64,000 nucleotides of DNA, taken from Dipteronia dyeriana. Taxonomy: Eukaryota; Streptophyta; Magnoliopsida; Sapindales; Sapindaceae. A program made the position numbers and the translations under genes. The stretch is from the NCBI GenBank assembly GCA_032871835.1, contig CM065299.1, forward strand, positions 41,552,706 to 41,616,705. Reading direction: 5' to 3'. The notes below the pieces were generated by a model. It saw only the letters and a program-made list of their open reading frames with translations. It searched no databases and was not told the origin of the DNA. Below are positions 37,509 to 48,195 of the stretch, one piece after another. The first letter of the stretch is position 1. Each line of letters begins with the position of its first letter.

Positions 37509-38678
37509 TCAGTCATTTATTTTAAACAAGTGCTAGTGATTTGGTATAAATTTAAACATGATTCATGAACATGTTTAATGAACTAGAACTACCCTAAAAC
37601 AAGTTACTATACCACGACAATCCAACATACCATAAAGAAGTGCCGCCTTAGGGTCGGTCAAGTCTTTGCATGTTGGACCTAGACATTCTCAATCAAATGA
37701 TATTCTAGAATAACTCTTATTCCATATCATTCAACCATCATTTATTCAGTCAGGTTTTTAATTAACAAACTTAATCAAAACCTTCATGAGTGTAACCCAC
37801 CATTTCAGATCTCACGAGCTTAACCCGATAATTGCCACCTTAGGGTCGGTTAATCCCGAAATACCCTCAGAAATTCTATCCGTTAGGAAGTCAAGCTTAG
37901 TATTGACCTTTATGGAAACCCTCATTAGGGAGGACGAAAGAAAAGTTGTCACGAGGCCACACTCGAATCTCACGATGTTGAACTAATGATGGAGACTGCA
38001 GGATATATATGTCATATATCCCTCTCCCACTCACTATTTTAAAATTAGGGTTTTTTTATTATCCGTTAATGCACCTAGACTCAATAGGATTAAACGGCTA
38101 ACTTTAATCAAGTTATCTAGTGCATTAACTAATTTATTATTAGAAACAAGTTCTAATTAACTAATGAATTATTTATGATTTTTAACTATTAAAAATTTAA
38201 TATATTAGTGAATAATCTAAGCCTTTGTAAACTATTTACTAAGGTCAGATTATTATGCTAGTATTTACCAAGTTTTAACAATTAAAACTCTAACACTTTA
38301 TTCTGTTCATTTATTATTAGGTTATTAATCAAATTAATCCTAATAAATGACCCTATTAATATAACTTATTAAACACATTAATAACTAGATTAATATTAAT
38401 GAGAATTACCAAGTTTTCTAACCATTAAGAAACTAATCTCATTATTCATAGCCATTTATGTATATTAATCACATTAAAAATATATATAAAATATCAGGCT
38501 ATGATGCATGTATGACAAATCAAATCTATTTGTGTAGGCACATCTAATCTAAATGATATATGTATGCATGACAATTCTTTTATCATCACATAATATAAAG
38601 CATACATGAATTGACCGAGTACTGTGGATTATTTAACCTAAAAAATTGGAATCTAAAATTACAAAAAATTCCCCCAAG
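37509..38678 (-). other. Copia-E 5' untranslated leader
   Basis: About 1.2 kb between the repeated leader segment and gag. AT-rich with no ORF. The words TTTAGGGTCGG at 37647-37657 and 37830-37840 recur in a locally repeated block (37640-37860). Confidence 0.6.
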
Positions 38679-38815
38679 GCATTCCTTGGTCTTCTTATAA
38701 CTTCAGAAGTCTTCCAGTCTCTTCAGGTCACTCCGATTCATTTCATGAATCTGAAAAAGGAAATCTGTATGGAACGCACTAGGCAACACTTGCCAACGGA
38801 ATCGTGCAAGATGAT

Positions 38816-38905
38816 GTGAATAGTACCGTGAACAGTACCGCATGAACATTACACGTGAAACAGTGCCACATGAATAGTACGCAAGAACAGTGCCGCATGA
38901 ACAGT
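38816..38905 (-). repeat. Short tandem repeats in Copia-E leader, copy 2
   Basis: Same 12/14-bp units as 28384-28485, with one unit fewer. Confidence 0.9.
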
Positions 38906-39131
38906 ATTTATATATACACAATACAATAAAAGTAAAAATAATAAAAATAAAAATAAAAATAATTATACAACCCATAACCCTAAATCCACAGTACCATAAA
39001 AAATTATTATCATCCATGTTTAAATTAAACAATTTAATTATAAACATCCATACAATCATATAGATTGTGCCTACACATCTATACATATAGGAGCATCGAA
39101 AACAACTTCCTGTTTCGAAAAAAAAGATATT

Positions 39132-39144
39132 GGCTCTGATACCA
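39132..39144 (-). promoter_or_regulatory. Primer-binding site of Copia-E (5' LTR E2)
   Basis: TGGTATCAGAGCC on the minus strand, two bases after the end of LTR E2. Confidence 0.95.
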
Positions 39145-39146
39145 AT

Positions 39147-39895
39147 TGTTGGAACCCCGTTAACTAGTAACACAGCGGAACTAGGTTTTTTTTTTTTTTT
39201 TTTGTACAGATTGTAATTTATCTGGAACCAGTGAACTTGGGATCGTAATTCTTTTTCAGAGCTCATACATATCAATTATTACAATAAAAAAAAATATGTG
39301 TACTCGAAAAATGTAATCAATATAATCAGAAGAAAAAAATCTAAGAACATTACCAACGTCTGGAGGCTCCTTCACTTCTTGTAATGCTCCTTGTCTGAAC
39401 GAATCTTACCAATGTTTGGAGGCCCCTACACTTTACGATATGCTCATGTCTGAAATACTTGATCTTCCTGCTATCTCTCGGGACTGGTAACTGCGTGTGG
39501 ACGCGTCATGGTCTCAGGAACTTGAATGGAGGATATAGAGAAAATACTTGAATAAACTCTTCCTTTGATATCAGAGCACAACACTTGCACAAAAATTCTT
39601 TTCTTTCTTTCAACATATGCACACACTAGCACCAAATTATGCACCGATGCACAATGCATTGATATCAGGTAAATAAAAAGAAAAAAAAAACACACACACA
39701 CTTGCACCAATTCTAGTATTGATGCATTTTGATTTCTTAGTTATCAATGAATGCTGTGTGTTCGTTTCACACACCCTATTTTTCCATCATATGCAAAAAC
39801 AAATATATGTCTTGTTTCACTTTGCATTTGATACCAACACTGATAAGTCGTTGATCTTTATGTTGATTGTTATATTTTATCTTATCTCAATCTTT

Positions 39896-39963
<68 letters not shown>

Positions 39964-41307
39964 TATATATATATATATATTATTAAAACTAATCAATTTC
40001 AATCATTTAAGATATCTCATATCTTTAAAGATATTAATAAATTTATTTTGAATTCAAACTCTTTAAATTCAAAAATTATATATCTAATTTAATAAAAATA
40101 AAATAATCAAAATATTTTTTTATAAATTAAATATCAATCAACACCCTCCAACTAATGATTAATTACAAATTAAATAGTCTAGTTATTTAATTAACATAAT
40201 CATTATCATTAATTAATTAAATAATCTCATTATTCAATTAATTCCCGAATAAATATATGTCACTTCCGTAACACAATTAACTGGACAATCCAATCAATTA
40301 ACCGTGACCCTTGTTACCTAAATCAATCGAGCTAGCAAGGGGACCTAATGGACCCAGAGTATTTTGAGCTCCAACAATCATCGGAATCATTAATTAAACT
40401 ATTTAATTAATATTCCTTGATTATTAACTCCGGTGTTATTCCACTAAAAACCTGAAGCTGCACACTTTCAACTGCAGACACTTTTTCACACACTGATACA
40501 ACTCGGTGTCCATCGATATAGCTATCACACATGGTGTAATCCTCCACAGTAGTTCATAATTAGAGCTGGGTCATAATGTCTGTTATACCCCTCTAATTAC
40601 CTTTATCCTTGAAGTACCATTGATTCTCTAGTGGAAAATAAATCCTATTTCCTCACGGAATTAGGAGAGCGCACATATTGTCCAAGCCTCGAATCAACCC
40701 TTAAGGGAACCACCATCTACTCCTCACAAGAATGAGTGAATTCCACTATTGTGTACAAACATTCCTAGCCACAAGCCAAACCGCAATCCCAACATACAGA
40801 GTATATTGATCAGGAACTGCATCCGACCTCACCCATGGTATATCAAATACCAGAATCTAATCCGAATGAGTCGATAAGACACTCAGGATTAAGATCACCC
40901 ACATATAGCCATCATTAGTTGATATATATGAATCTCATCGGTAAACGGATCTTGGTTAGAGATTCATATAGATCATGGCCCAGTCCTAAATGATCACTTA
41001 ATACAAGGTGCCTCCATTTCCATATCTTATATGAATAATTCATGATAGAATCACCGTACATAATGGAATAAATCACAGCTATAGATTAACCATAAATAAA
41101 GTACCCAGCTTTATTTGTTATTTGTGGACTCTTTAGATTGCACGTCTCTTAGTGTATTCATCTGTATATGACACTTACATACACAGTTCGATGTTCATAT
41201 GCGCAAGTCATAAAATAAACAACACAACAATAATGAATTGAACTTTTCCTTTTATTTATTTCATAAATCTATTTATAAATTACATCTTTAAGGCATAAAC
41301 CCTAACA
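39147..41307 (-). repeat. LTR E2 (5' LTR of Copia-E)
   Basis: It starts TGTTAGGGTTTATGCC at 41307 and ends TTCCAACA at 39147; 2161 bp, uninterrupted. Confidence 0.93.
39899..39982. repeat. (AT)n microsatellite in LTR E2
   Basis: AT run with one TTTT interruption at 39961-39964. Confidence 0.97.
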
Positions 41308-42552
41308 GGCTTGTGGTTGGGAAGGTCTGTATACAATAGTGGAATCCACTCATTCTTGCAAGAAGTAGATAGTAGTTCCCTTAACAGTTGATTCGAGACT
41401 GGAACAATATGATCACTCTCCTTACTCTGTAAAGGAAGTTATAATTTATTATTCATTAGAGAATCAATGGTACTTAATGGAATAGGTATAATTATAGGGT
41501 TATAACGGACTTTATGACCTAGCTCTAATTATGAACTATATGTGGAGGATCATACTGCATGCAATAGCCCTATCGATGGATAATTAAAATTTTAGTTTGT
41601 GTAATACATCTACAGTTGCGAGAGTGCAGACCCAGATTTTTAGTGGAATAACTCTAAGGTTAATAATCATGAAATATTAATTAAAGAGTTTAAATTATTA
41701 TTTTAAGTATTATTGGAGGTCAAAACTCTAGATCTATTAGTCCCCTTGCTAGCAAGATTGATTAAAGGTAACACGGGTCACAATTAACTAATTGGATTGT
41801 CCAATTAATTGTGTTACGAAAGTGAGACGTATTTATTCAGTGATTAATTGAATACTGAGATTATTTAATTAATATATTAATAATTAAATTAATTAAATAA
41901 TCAGATTATATAATTAATGAATTAGTAATTATTAATAATTACTTAATTACTAATCGGATGTTTCAGATTCAAAATCATGATTGAGACAAAGATAAAATAA
42001 GATTAGTATTTAAGTCTAAGTCAACTAGGGTTAGGTAGGAGTTAAAATCCTACTTTACCCATGACACTTAAATACTAATTCTTCTTTTAAATATATAGAG
42101 ATATATTTGGAAAATGATATGTATCTAGTTTTTAAATATATATAGATATATTTACATAACTAGAACAGAGACTAATGGTGAAATAGTGAATCAAATACAC
42201 AAAGCAAAAAACCTAGAAAGTCTAGAGTTAAAATTCGGCCGAGAAAGAAAGAAAGAAAAAATCTTCCCCTTGTGCGACCGAACTCAGTAAGAAGAAAAAT
42301 AAGTTTTTCTTAAAGCCTCTGCATCCCCCTGTACGTTCCTTGAAGATCGTGGCGCGCCTACATGCAGTTGCCGGATCGAGGGACATAGTGAGGAAGACTT
42401 GGTGGTTCGAAATCAAAATAAAAGCTTAAAGAAATGAATGAGTAGGTATCTAATTCTCTTTATATATTCATATATATTTTATACGGTTTACAAGTTGCAT
42501 AACAATTTTAAAACCCCTTTTTCGTTACGCAATGTAAATCTAGGTTCCTACA
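41308..42552 (+). repeat. LTR fragment E4 (later part of an E-family LTR, plus strand)
   Basis: Matches the reverse complement of E2 from about 40770 down (GGCTTGTGGTTGGGAAGG against GGCTTGTGGCTAGGAATG, then the block around TGGAATCCACTCATTCTT). It ends TTCCTACA at 42552 after a diverged U5. It lies tail to E2's start in opposite orientation. Possibly the remainder of fragment E3. Confidence 0.75.
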
Positions 42553-43164
42553 ATTAATGCTAGTCAAACACTAAATGCTTAATTAGGAAACTAAATATGC
42601 AAACAACAAATTCTAATTATCAATGTCTATATGCAAAGACATCAAGACTTAACTAGAGAGGACAAGAATGACTTCGATGCTAGTTATCATGAAACAACAA
42701 TCTCAATCAACAAACAATGACTCAAACATATTCAAAATTAGCTTAAGAAAAGGAATCATGCATTTAATCACTCAATAAATAATAAACATAGGCAAAGATC
42801 AACAATAAAGATAATAATGGGTTCTAAGACTTGTTCAACTTACCTAGTCATCAAAGCAAAGAAGATCCATACTTGGATAAAGAATGAAGAAGCTAGATGC
42901 ACATGGGATTTAAGATTAGTATAATATAAAAAGGAGTCTTAGAGTTCTCTCTCTCTTTCTCTAAAGCCACTCACTTTTACTTCTTAGGGTATTAAATTCA
43001 TGGTGGTACTGAAGAAGATGAGAAAGAGAAGGTAAAATATGTGTCTTAAGTGAAATTAAATCGTTTTGGAAAAAAAAATCTGGACAATTTCGTTGGTCCT
43101 TTTCATGGGTCCTGACCCACAGAACATGTCACGTGAGACTCACTGATGAAAAAATTTCTCACGT

Positions 43165-43475
43165 GATGAAAGATTCACTATTCCTTTCTCTATTCAAGAA
43201 CATCAAAACTTGTTACGCGAAAACAGCTGGAAGAAGTTTCAATGTTCTTTTCGCTGGTCATAACCCGTGAAACCTGTTGCATGAAAACAACTGGAAGAAA
43301 TTTCACTGTTCCTTTCATAGGTCATAAAACCGTGGGACCTGTTGCATGAAAATAGTTGGAAGAAACTTCGTTGTTCCTTTTGCTGGTCATAAGCAGTAGA
43401 ACTTGTTACGCTAATACAACTGGAAGAAATTTTACTTTTCCTTTCGCAGGTCATAACCCGCGGAACCAGTCTAGT
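43165..43475 (-). repeat. 64-bp tandem repeats in the Copia-C 5' LTR
   Basis: Units start at about 43244, 43308 and 43373, with a partial unit from 43437 and a degenerate unit before. Each contains GGTCATAA and AACTGGAAGAAATTT-like words. Confidence 0.88.
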
Positions 43476-43613
43476 AAAAATCACTAAAATAGTTTCACGG
43501 GACAGGTACGTCGAGACCACACTTAGATCTAACATATGAAGTGCAAGTGTGATATGTGTAATGGATGCACACATATAAACAGTTAGACCACAAATACAAG
43601 ATGAAGAAAACGC

Positions 43614-43697
43614 AGTGTGTGTGTGTGTGTGCGTGTGCATGCGTGCGTGCGTGCTTGCGTGTGTGCGTGCATGTGTGTGTGCGTTTGTGTGTGTGCA
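43614..43697. repeat. GT-rich microsatellite with GCGT variants
   Basis: (GT)n interrupted by GCGT, GCAT and GCTT. Its reverse strand gives an artificial His/Thr-rich reading frame. Confidence 0.95.
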
Positions 43698-43875
43698 ATT
43701 AGATCTCTTCAAAGAGTTAAGAACAAGTGGTATACGTTTGAAATACTCTTGAGTTTGAGATTTTAAAAATGTCATTAAAGTTTGATCATGTACACTAATC
43801 TACCCTTACATATTAAACCCCACTGTGGTTTGTCAACGAAATATGTCAATCAAAGTATGAGGAACTTACATCCTC

Positions 43876-44476
43876 CCATGTGTTAATGGGGTGGATGACT
43901 TGCCCATGTCACCATGCTTGTGTTACCACCATAGTTGGGCAGATTCCCGAAGGAAGGTGGGTGCATTAGTGATCCGGGTGGCATCGTTCCTAATTCTTTT
44001 AGCCTTAAAGTACTACTTTAGGCCAAGAGGAAGTTCTCCACTTCCACGACATTGCAGGTGCCACTGTAAGTGGTTAGCTTAAGGACTTTGATGGTTCTCA
44101 TGGTACTAGTGAGGGTACAAACGATTAAGCTATTCCGGTAAAAAGCCCAATCGATGCGGACAAAATCCATTTCCGCATTCAAAGCTCGTAACTCATGCTC
44201 TATTAAGGTGCGAAGGTTGTGAAACTCTTGGGGGATGAAACACATATCCTTTTTGAACCTTTGTGGGACTCACAGATGGTGGACTTAACCGCTTAAGTGA
44301 TTTTGCCATAGCTTGTTTCTAGGCCATCAAGACAATCAACGACATCAGTCAAGGTAGTCTGTATCTCTATGACGGTGTCCTCCAAGCCTGACTTGCTTGC
44401 TTGGAGTGGGTGTGTTGTTCACCACGATCACGCTCTAGCCCTTCCACTCTATTAGCAACTTTGTTGTCGAAGGCCA
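43876..44476 (-). pseudogene. Ty3-gypsy gag, 5' part (element H)
   Basis: ATG at 44476 (MAFDNKVANRVEGLERDRG), just inside a degenerate primer site and LTR. The frame carries EDTVIEIQTTLTDVVDCLDGLE, then after frameshifts a block with EVENFL and TFLRESAQLWW, the usual plant gypsy gag signature, and stops at INTWED against the Copia-C target duplication. The second half is at 9948-10211. A stop follows the EVENFLLA segment (44018). Confidence 0.82.
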
Positions 44477-44766
44477 TTACTCATGCACACTAACTTTGTT
44501 GCTTGACTAGGCTTGGATACCAACTATCACAGGGTTAGAAATTACGCAACACACTTGTGCAACACGCAGACAACTCTTCGGCAGTGTTGCTAAGTAAGTC
44601 TTACTTGTCACTCTTACACACACAAAAGACCGGAGAAAATTGACTTGAAGTGCTTTGTGGTTGCAAAGAAAAGTTGCCAAAACTTCTCCATAATCAATGG
44701 TCCACATGCAACGCACTGATATAACTTATATCAGTATGTACTGACTGGAAAACCTATATATATATA
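44477..44766 (-). repeat. Element H primer-site region and LTR fragment
   Basis: Minus strand TTGGTATCCAAGCC (44524-44511) is a degenerate tRNA-Met-type primer site. The bases above it to 44766 are the LTR end, cut by the viral insertion in a TA tract. A second, diverged copy of 44670-44766 lies at 52230-52345. A perfect 21-bp palindrome (ACTGATATAA, C, TTATATCAGT) is at 44715-44735. Confidence 0.6.
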
Positions 44767-44815
44767 TATAGATATAGATCCTGCTAAAATTTCTGATCGT
44801 GTTTGGATTCCCACC

Positions 44816-45554
44816 CTATTGTTCTAGAGTGATAATTTTGCAAAGTTTTATTTTTCTGAAAATCAATTTTTCCTTGTCAATTTTTTCAAAAACATCAGAG
44901 ATAAAAATGGAATCTGTGTCGACTAGGATGAATTCATAAAAGATATGTCTTTTGGTCATGTCTTCAGGGATTCTTCCAAAAAGAGGGTTGATGATTTCAT
45001 CTGCCAACCTTTTGGGTTCCTTGAAGTAATGGTCTTCTAAGAATGGGTCTTCCAAAACAAAAAACCTATCAAAGAAAGGTTTTTTGATATATGAATAGGT
45101 CGGATGGTTAATTTTTGGAAGGGTCGTGGCCTAAACTTGGGCTTGTATTTGGGCTTGTATTTTGTCGGGCTTGTATTTTGTCTTGTCTGTTGGAATGTGG
45201 GCTGATATTGGAAGATAGTACTTTTTTGAAAGGAATACTGTCAATTGCTAGTGGGGAAAAAGGGTTGTTTGTGTGGACTGGGCTTTGACTAGGACTGCGG
45301 CTGGACGAAGGCCCAGATGGTGGTAATGGGGGGAAAGTAATTGGTAACTGGTGAGGTGACCTGGGTTGTGATATCATTGATATTGCGTATTTGTCTTTAT
45401 GGTTTCCTCTTGGAGAGGACTGATAAGTCGATGATGATGATAAGTCTGACCTTTCAGGTCTTTTGTCAAATAAGTCAAATAAGTCAAATAAGTCATGTTT
45501 GGAACCTCTGTCACCAGGGCTTCGGCCCCCACCTCTTCCTCTGTTACTGGTCAC
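44816..45554 (-). pseudogene. EPRV ORF2, unknown function (frameshifted)
   Basis: A frame without ATG opens by GTG at 45554, overlapping the ORF1 stop (GTGA), and runs to a TAA at 45108. It is Ser/Pro/Arg-rich (RGRGGGRSPGDRG; FDLFDLFDLF; PPLPPSGPSSSRSPSQSP). After a frameshift another frame covers 45055-44816, ending TAG, with acidic and hydrophobic blocks (EPKRLADEIINPLFG). I recognise no domain. In florendoviruses a downstream ORF of unknown function is known; this position and overlap fit it. Confidence 0.6.
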
Positions 45555-45970
45555 TTTTCTCCCTGTAAAAATTCTATGGTCAGAAAGTCGGGGAGACTAT
45601 TTTCTGATTCTTTTATATATTCTATATCAAAATCAAATGCTGATAAAAGAGCTTGCCATCTTGCAAAAATTTGTTTTGAGGCAAGGTTTTTTACATCTTT
45701 TTTCAAAATAAACTTGGCTGACTGGCAGTCAACCCTAAGTAAAAATTTATGATTGATCAAATCATCTTGTAACTTTTGAATGGTCAAAACAATAGCTAAT
45801 ATCTCCTTTTTTACTGTCGAATATTTCTTTTGAGTGTCATTCCATGATCCAGAGACATACTTGACTAATCTTTCTTGATTATTAATTTTCTGTTTCAAAA
45901 TCCCACCATAACCTAAATATGATGCATTGGTCTCAACAGTTTTAGGGGCATCAGGATGGCAAATGGTCAA
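45551..45970 (-). pseudogene. EPRV ORF1: RNase H region
   Basis: Part of the viral polyprotein that degrades the RNA strand during reverse transcription. GYGGILKQKI, EILAIVLTIQKLQ and LLRVDCQSAKF are the usual caulimovirid RNase H blocks. The first catalytic Asp is Asn here (codon AAT at 45928-45926, in VETNAS). The frame is separated from RT by a frameshift near a G7 run at 46035-46041. It ends TGA at 45553-45551. Confidence 0.88.
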
Positions 45971-45996
45971 ACAAGGGAGTTTTTTGACATAATTCT

Positions 45997-47064
45997 TTAC
46001 ATGTAAAACTGCCTTAGTGTGTTCATTGGTCCATGGGGGGGTTTAAGTCTTTGAAAAAGTGGTTTACAAATAATACTGAGTTCTTTATAAAAATTGGAGA
46101 TATAATTTAAATATCCTAAAAATATCTGGAGTTGTTTTTTGTCTTTAATTTCATCTGGAAATTTACTAGCAAAATCTAGACTCCTTTGAATAGGAACAAT
46201 GGTTCCTCTTTTGATATTGTGTCCTAGAAATCTGATATTGGTCTGGAAAAGGCTGATCTTTTGTGCAGATAAGACAAGTCCATGGTGTTTAACAGTTTTA
46301 TAGAATATTTCTAGATGTTTCCAATGTTGGTCAATGTTATTAGAAAATATTAAGACATCATCAATGTAGACAATAGAAAATTCTGAAAAATGATTGAAGA
46401 TGTTATTCATGATGCACTGGAACTCACTGGGAGCATTTTTTAACCCAAATGGCATCACGTTCCATTCATATTGTCCAAAGGGTACAGTGAAAGCAGTTTT
46501 GTACTTATCTGTTTCAGCAATCTGTATTTGTCAGAACCCTGACTTCATGTCAAATTTTGAAAAGACGATAGCATTATAAAGTCTTTTTAATAAGTCTGAT
46601 TTATTAGGGATAGGATACCTGATCCAAGGCAGAACATCATTTAAGGATTTGTAATTTATCACTAATCTGGGGACACCTCTTTCTATTTCAGCATTTTTCT
46701 GAACATAAAAAGCGGGACAACTCCATGTGGACTTAGATTTTCTAATTAATTTCTTGTTAATTAAGTCTTGTATTTCTTTTTTGCAATACTCCATCAATTC
46801 AGAGGACATTTGTATAGGTCTGGCTTTGGTGGGTATTTCATTTTCATTGAAATCTTTTGTATAAGGTAAGGAAACAACATGTTTTTTCCTATCCCAAAAA
46901 GCATTGGGGATAGTAGCGCATACTTCATTTTCTAATTTCTTTTTAAAGTCTGCAATTTTCTCTTGGAGTTTTGGTTCCTTAATTTTCTCATCTTGTCTTT
47001 GAAAATTCAAATCATCTTTAACGAAAGCCAATTGGTTTTGTTTTCTGGTTAAGTTGCAATACAA
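45997..47064 (-). pseudogene. EPRV ORF1: reverse transcriptase
   Basis: Two open pieces in one frame are separated by a stop at 46533-46531. The N piece (47064-46531) holds RPIQMSSELMEYCKKEI and RLVINYKSLNDVLPWIRYP, then SKFDMKSGF with the first Asp. The C piece (46458-45997) holds MPFGLKNAPSEFQ and the catalytic YIDD (46369-46358), then FLGH and LQIFLGYLNYISNF (connection domain). It copies pregenomic RNA to DNA in related viruses. The stretch 47065-47257 linking to the protease is frameshifted. Confidence 0.92.
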
Positions 47065-47257
47065 TTGTCTAGGGGTTCCCTACTAATATTGTCTTTCCTT
47101 ATTGTATTAAGATCTTTAACTAAGACAGTGAAAAGAAAAGGGAATAATATCTCTTTTCCCAAATATTCAGTCACAAGCCCCTCAGCAATAACCTTATAGG
47201 GTGAAATTAGGTAAAGGAAGGGCAATCCTAGAATGACATTTTGTGAAAGAGTTTTAA

Positions 47258-47974
47258 CTATAATAAAGTCATTGTTATAACAAACTCCATCTTTGAATGA
47301 TTCTGTCTAATCTTATTTTGTGCAATCCTAGAATGACTGGTGAGTTTATAATTTATGTCTAATCTTATTTTATTGCCTCCGTATAATGATTCTGTAGTTT
47401 CCTCGAGATATTTAATGGGAACTAAAGATTCTACAATGCAATTTAAGTCTGCTCCTATGTCAATGAGTGCAGTAGCCCTTATATTATAATTAGAGGCTAT
47501 TCTTACGTCAATTTCAACGTACCACTTTTGAATCCTTACTTCTTGTATAGAATTTATTTGGCTTATACTTAAAAGGTCTTGTGATTCAAGATTTCCAATT
47601 TCTTTGTCAGGTTCTTCGTCTGAGCTGTTAAAATCATTTCCTTGTGAATCTTTGTGAGTTACCTTCGTAAATTGTTTGTTAATAGCATCTGTTATCTGAA
47701 GTTCTTGTATTTGTAATTTTAAAGTTTTAATTTCTTCTTTTATGTTTACTATTTCTTTTTGTAAGTCAGGTATAGTAACTTTTCTCTTATTGTTAAATTT
47801 TCCTAATACATTTTGTTCGAAATCAAGGGTTTCGTCATTTTTGAAGGGTTTAATTTCGTTCTGGGGGGTTTTATCTTTACTGGTAGAAGGTTGGTCTATA
47901 ATCCTTTTTTGTAATTGTCTAATGTATTGTGCTTTTTGTATAGGGTCTTCTATACTGTCTATCATGCTTATCAT
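47258..47974 (-). pseudogene. EPRV ORF1: coiled-coil linker and aspartic protease
   Basis: IPDLQKEIVNIKEEIKTLKL is a likely coiled coil, then an acidic Asp/Glu/Ser stretch. The protease site reads LIDIGADLN (about 47464-47440): Asp and Gly are present but the usual Thr/Ser between them is Ile. This protease cleaves the polyprotein in relatives. Two small direct repeats lie near its end (16 bp at 47304 and 47356; 16 bp at 47222 and 47322), suggesting a local rearrangement that garbles the C-terminal part. Confidence 0.82.
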
Positions 47975-48195
47975 AAGGGAATAGTCATATTTATCAAGGA
48001 CATTAATTTCTTTGCAGAAGCAAGGTTATGTGTCAGGTTCAGTACTATATGATGAAGATGATGACTCAGATTCAGATGATGATCCTTCTATAATTAGAAC
48101 TTCATTGTCAGATGATGTTGAGCTACAAGAGCTAGGAGTTTTAGAGTCTGTGTAAAGAGTTTGGTTGATTTTTTCTTTTGTTTGTTCATCAAGAT

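Larger units (their letters stand above)
28247..41307 (-). mobile_element. Copia-E: LTR-internal-LTR-internal tandem with a nested A element
   Basis: Minus-strand order: LTR E2 (41307-39147), primer site, leader, gag-pol (37508-33960), polypurine tract, LTR E1 (33583-28728, split by A3), then a second primer site and 480 bp of leader (28725-28247) matching 39144-38679. A normal single insertion would end at 28728 with flanking DNA. The repeated primer site shows a tandem, probably from unequal recombination between LTRs. No target duplication can be recognised. All coding parts are broken. Confidence 0.85.
10217..43870 (-). mobile_element. Copia-C: copia element with about 25 kb of nested insertions
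   Basis: On the minus strand the left and right parts are the 5' LTR (43870 down to 42553, its 3' end lost) and the 3' LTR (15696 down to 10217, interrupted by A2). Between them is a pol remnant at 16930-18303. Ends are TGTAAGTTCC and TATTTTCA. Target duplications are near identical: TCCTT (10212-10216) and TCCTC (43871-43875). The gypsy gag on both sides reads on in frame if the element is removed (INTWED then FKGELTKQF). Gag, protease and integrase of Copia-C are missing; nested elements fill 18304-42552. Confidence 0.75.
42553..43870 (-). repeat. 5' LTR of Copia-C (3' end missing)
   Basis: It starts TGTAAGTTCCTCATAC at 43870 and is collinear with the 3' LTR blocks 15696-15028 and 11264 to about 10728. 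The last 500 bp or so are lost at the junction with E4. Confidence 0.85.

Noticed and set aside
43239..43775. 178-codon minus frame rich in His and Thr
   Set aside because: Produced by the GT/GCGT microsatellite and the 64-bp LTR repeats.
45341..45752. Plus-strand frames of 75-85 codons opposite the viral RNase H/ORF2 junction
   Set aside because: They are antisense shadows of the viral frames with no domain.
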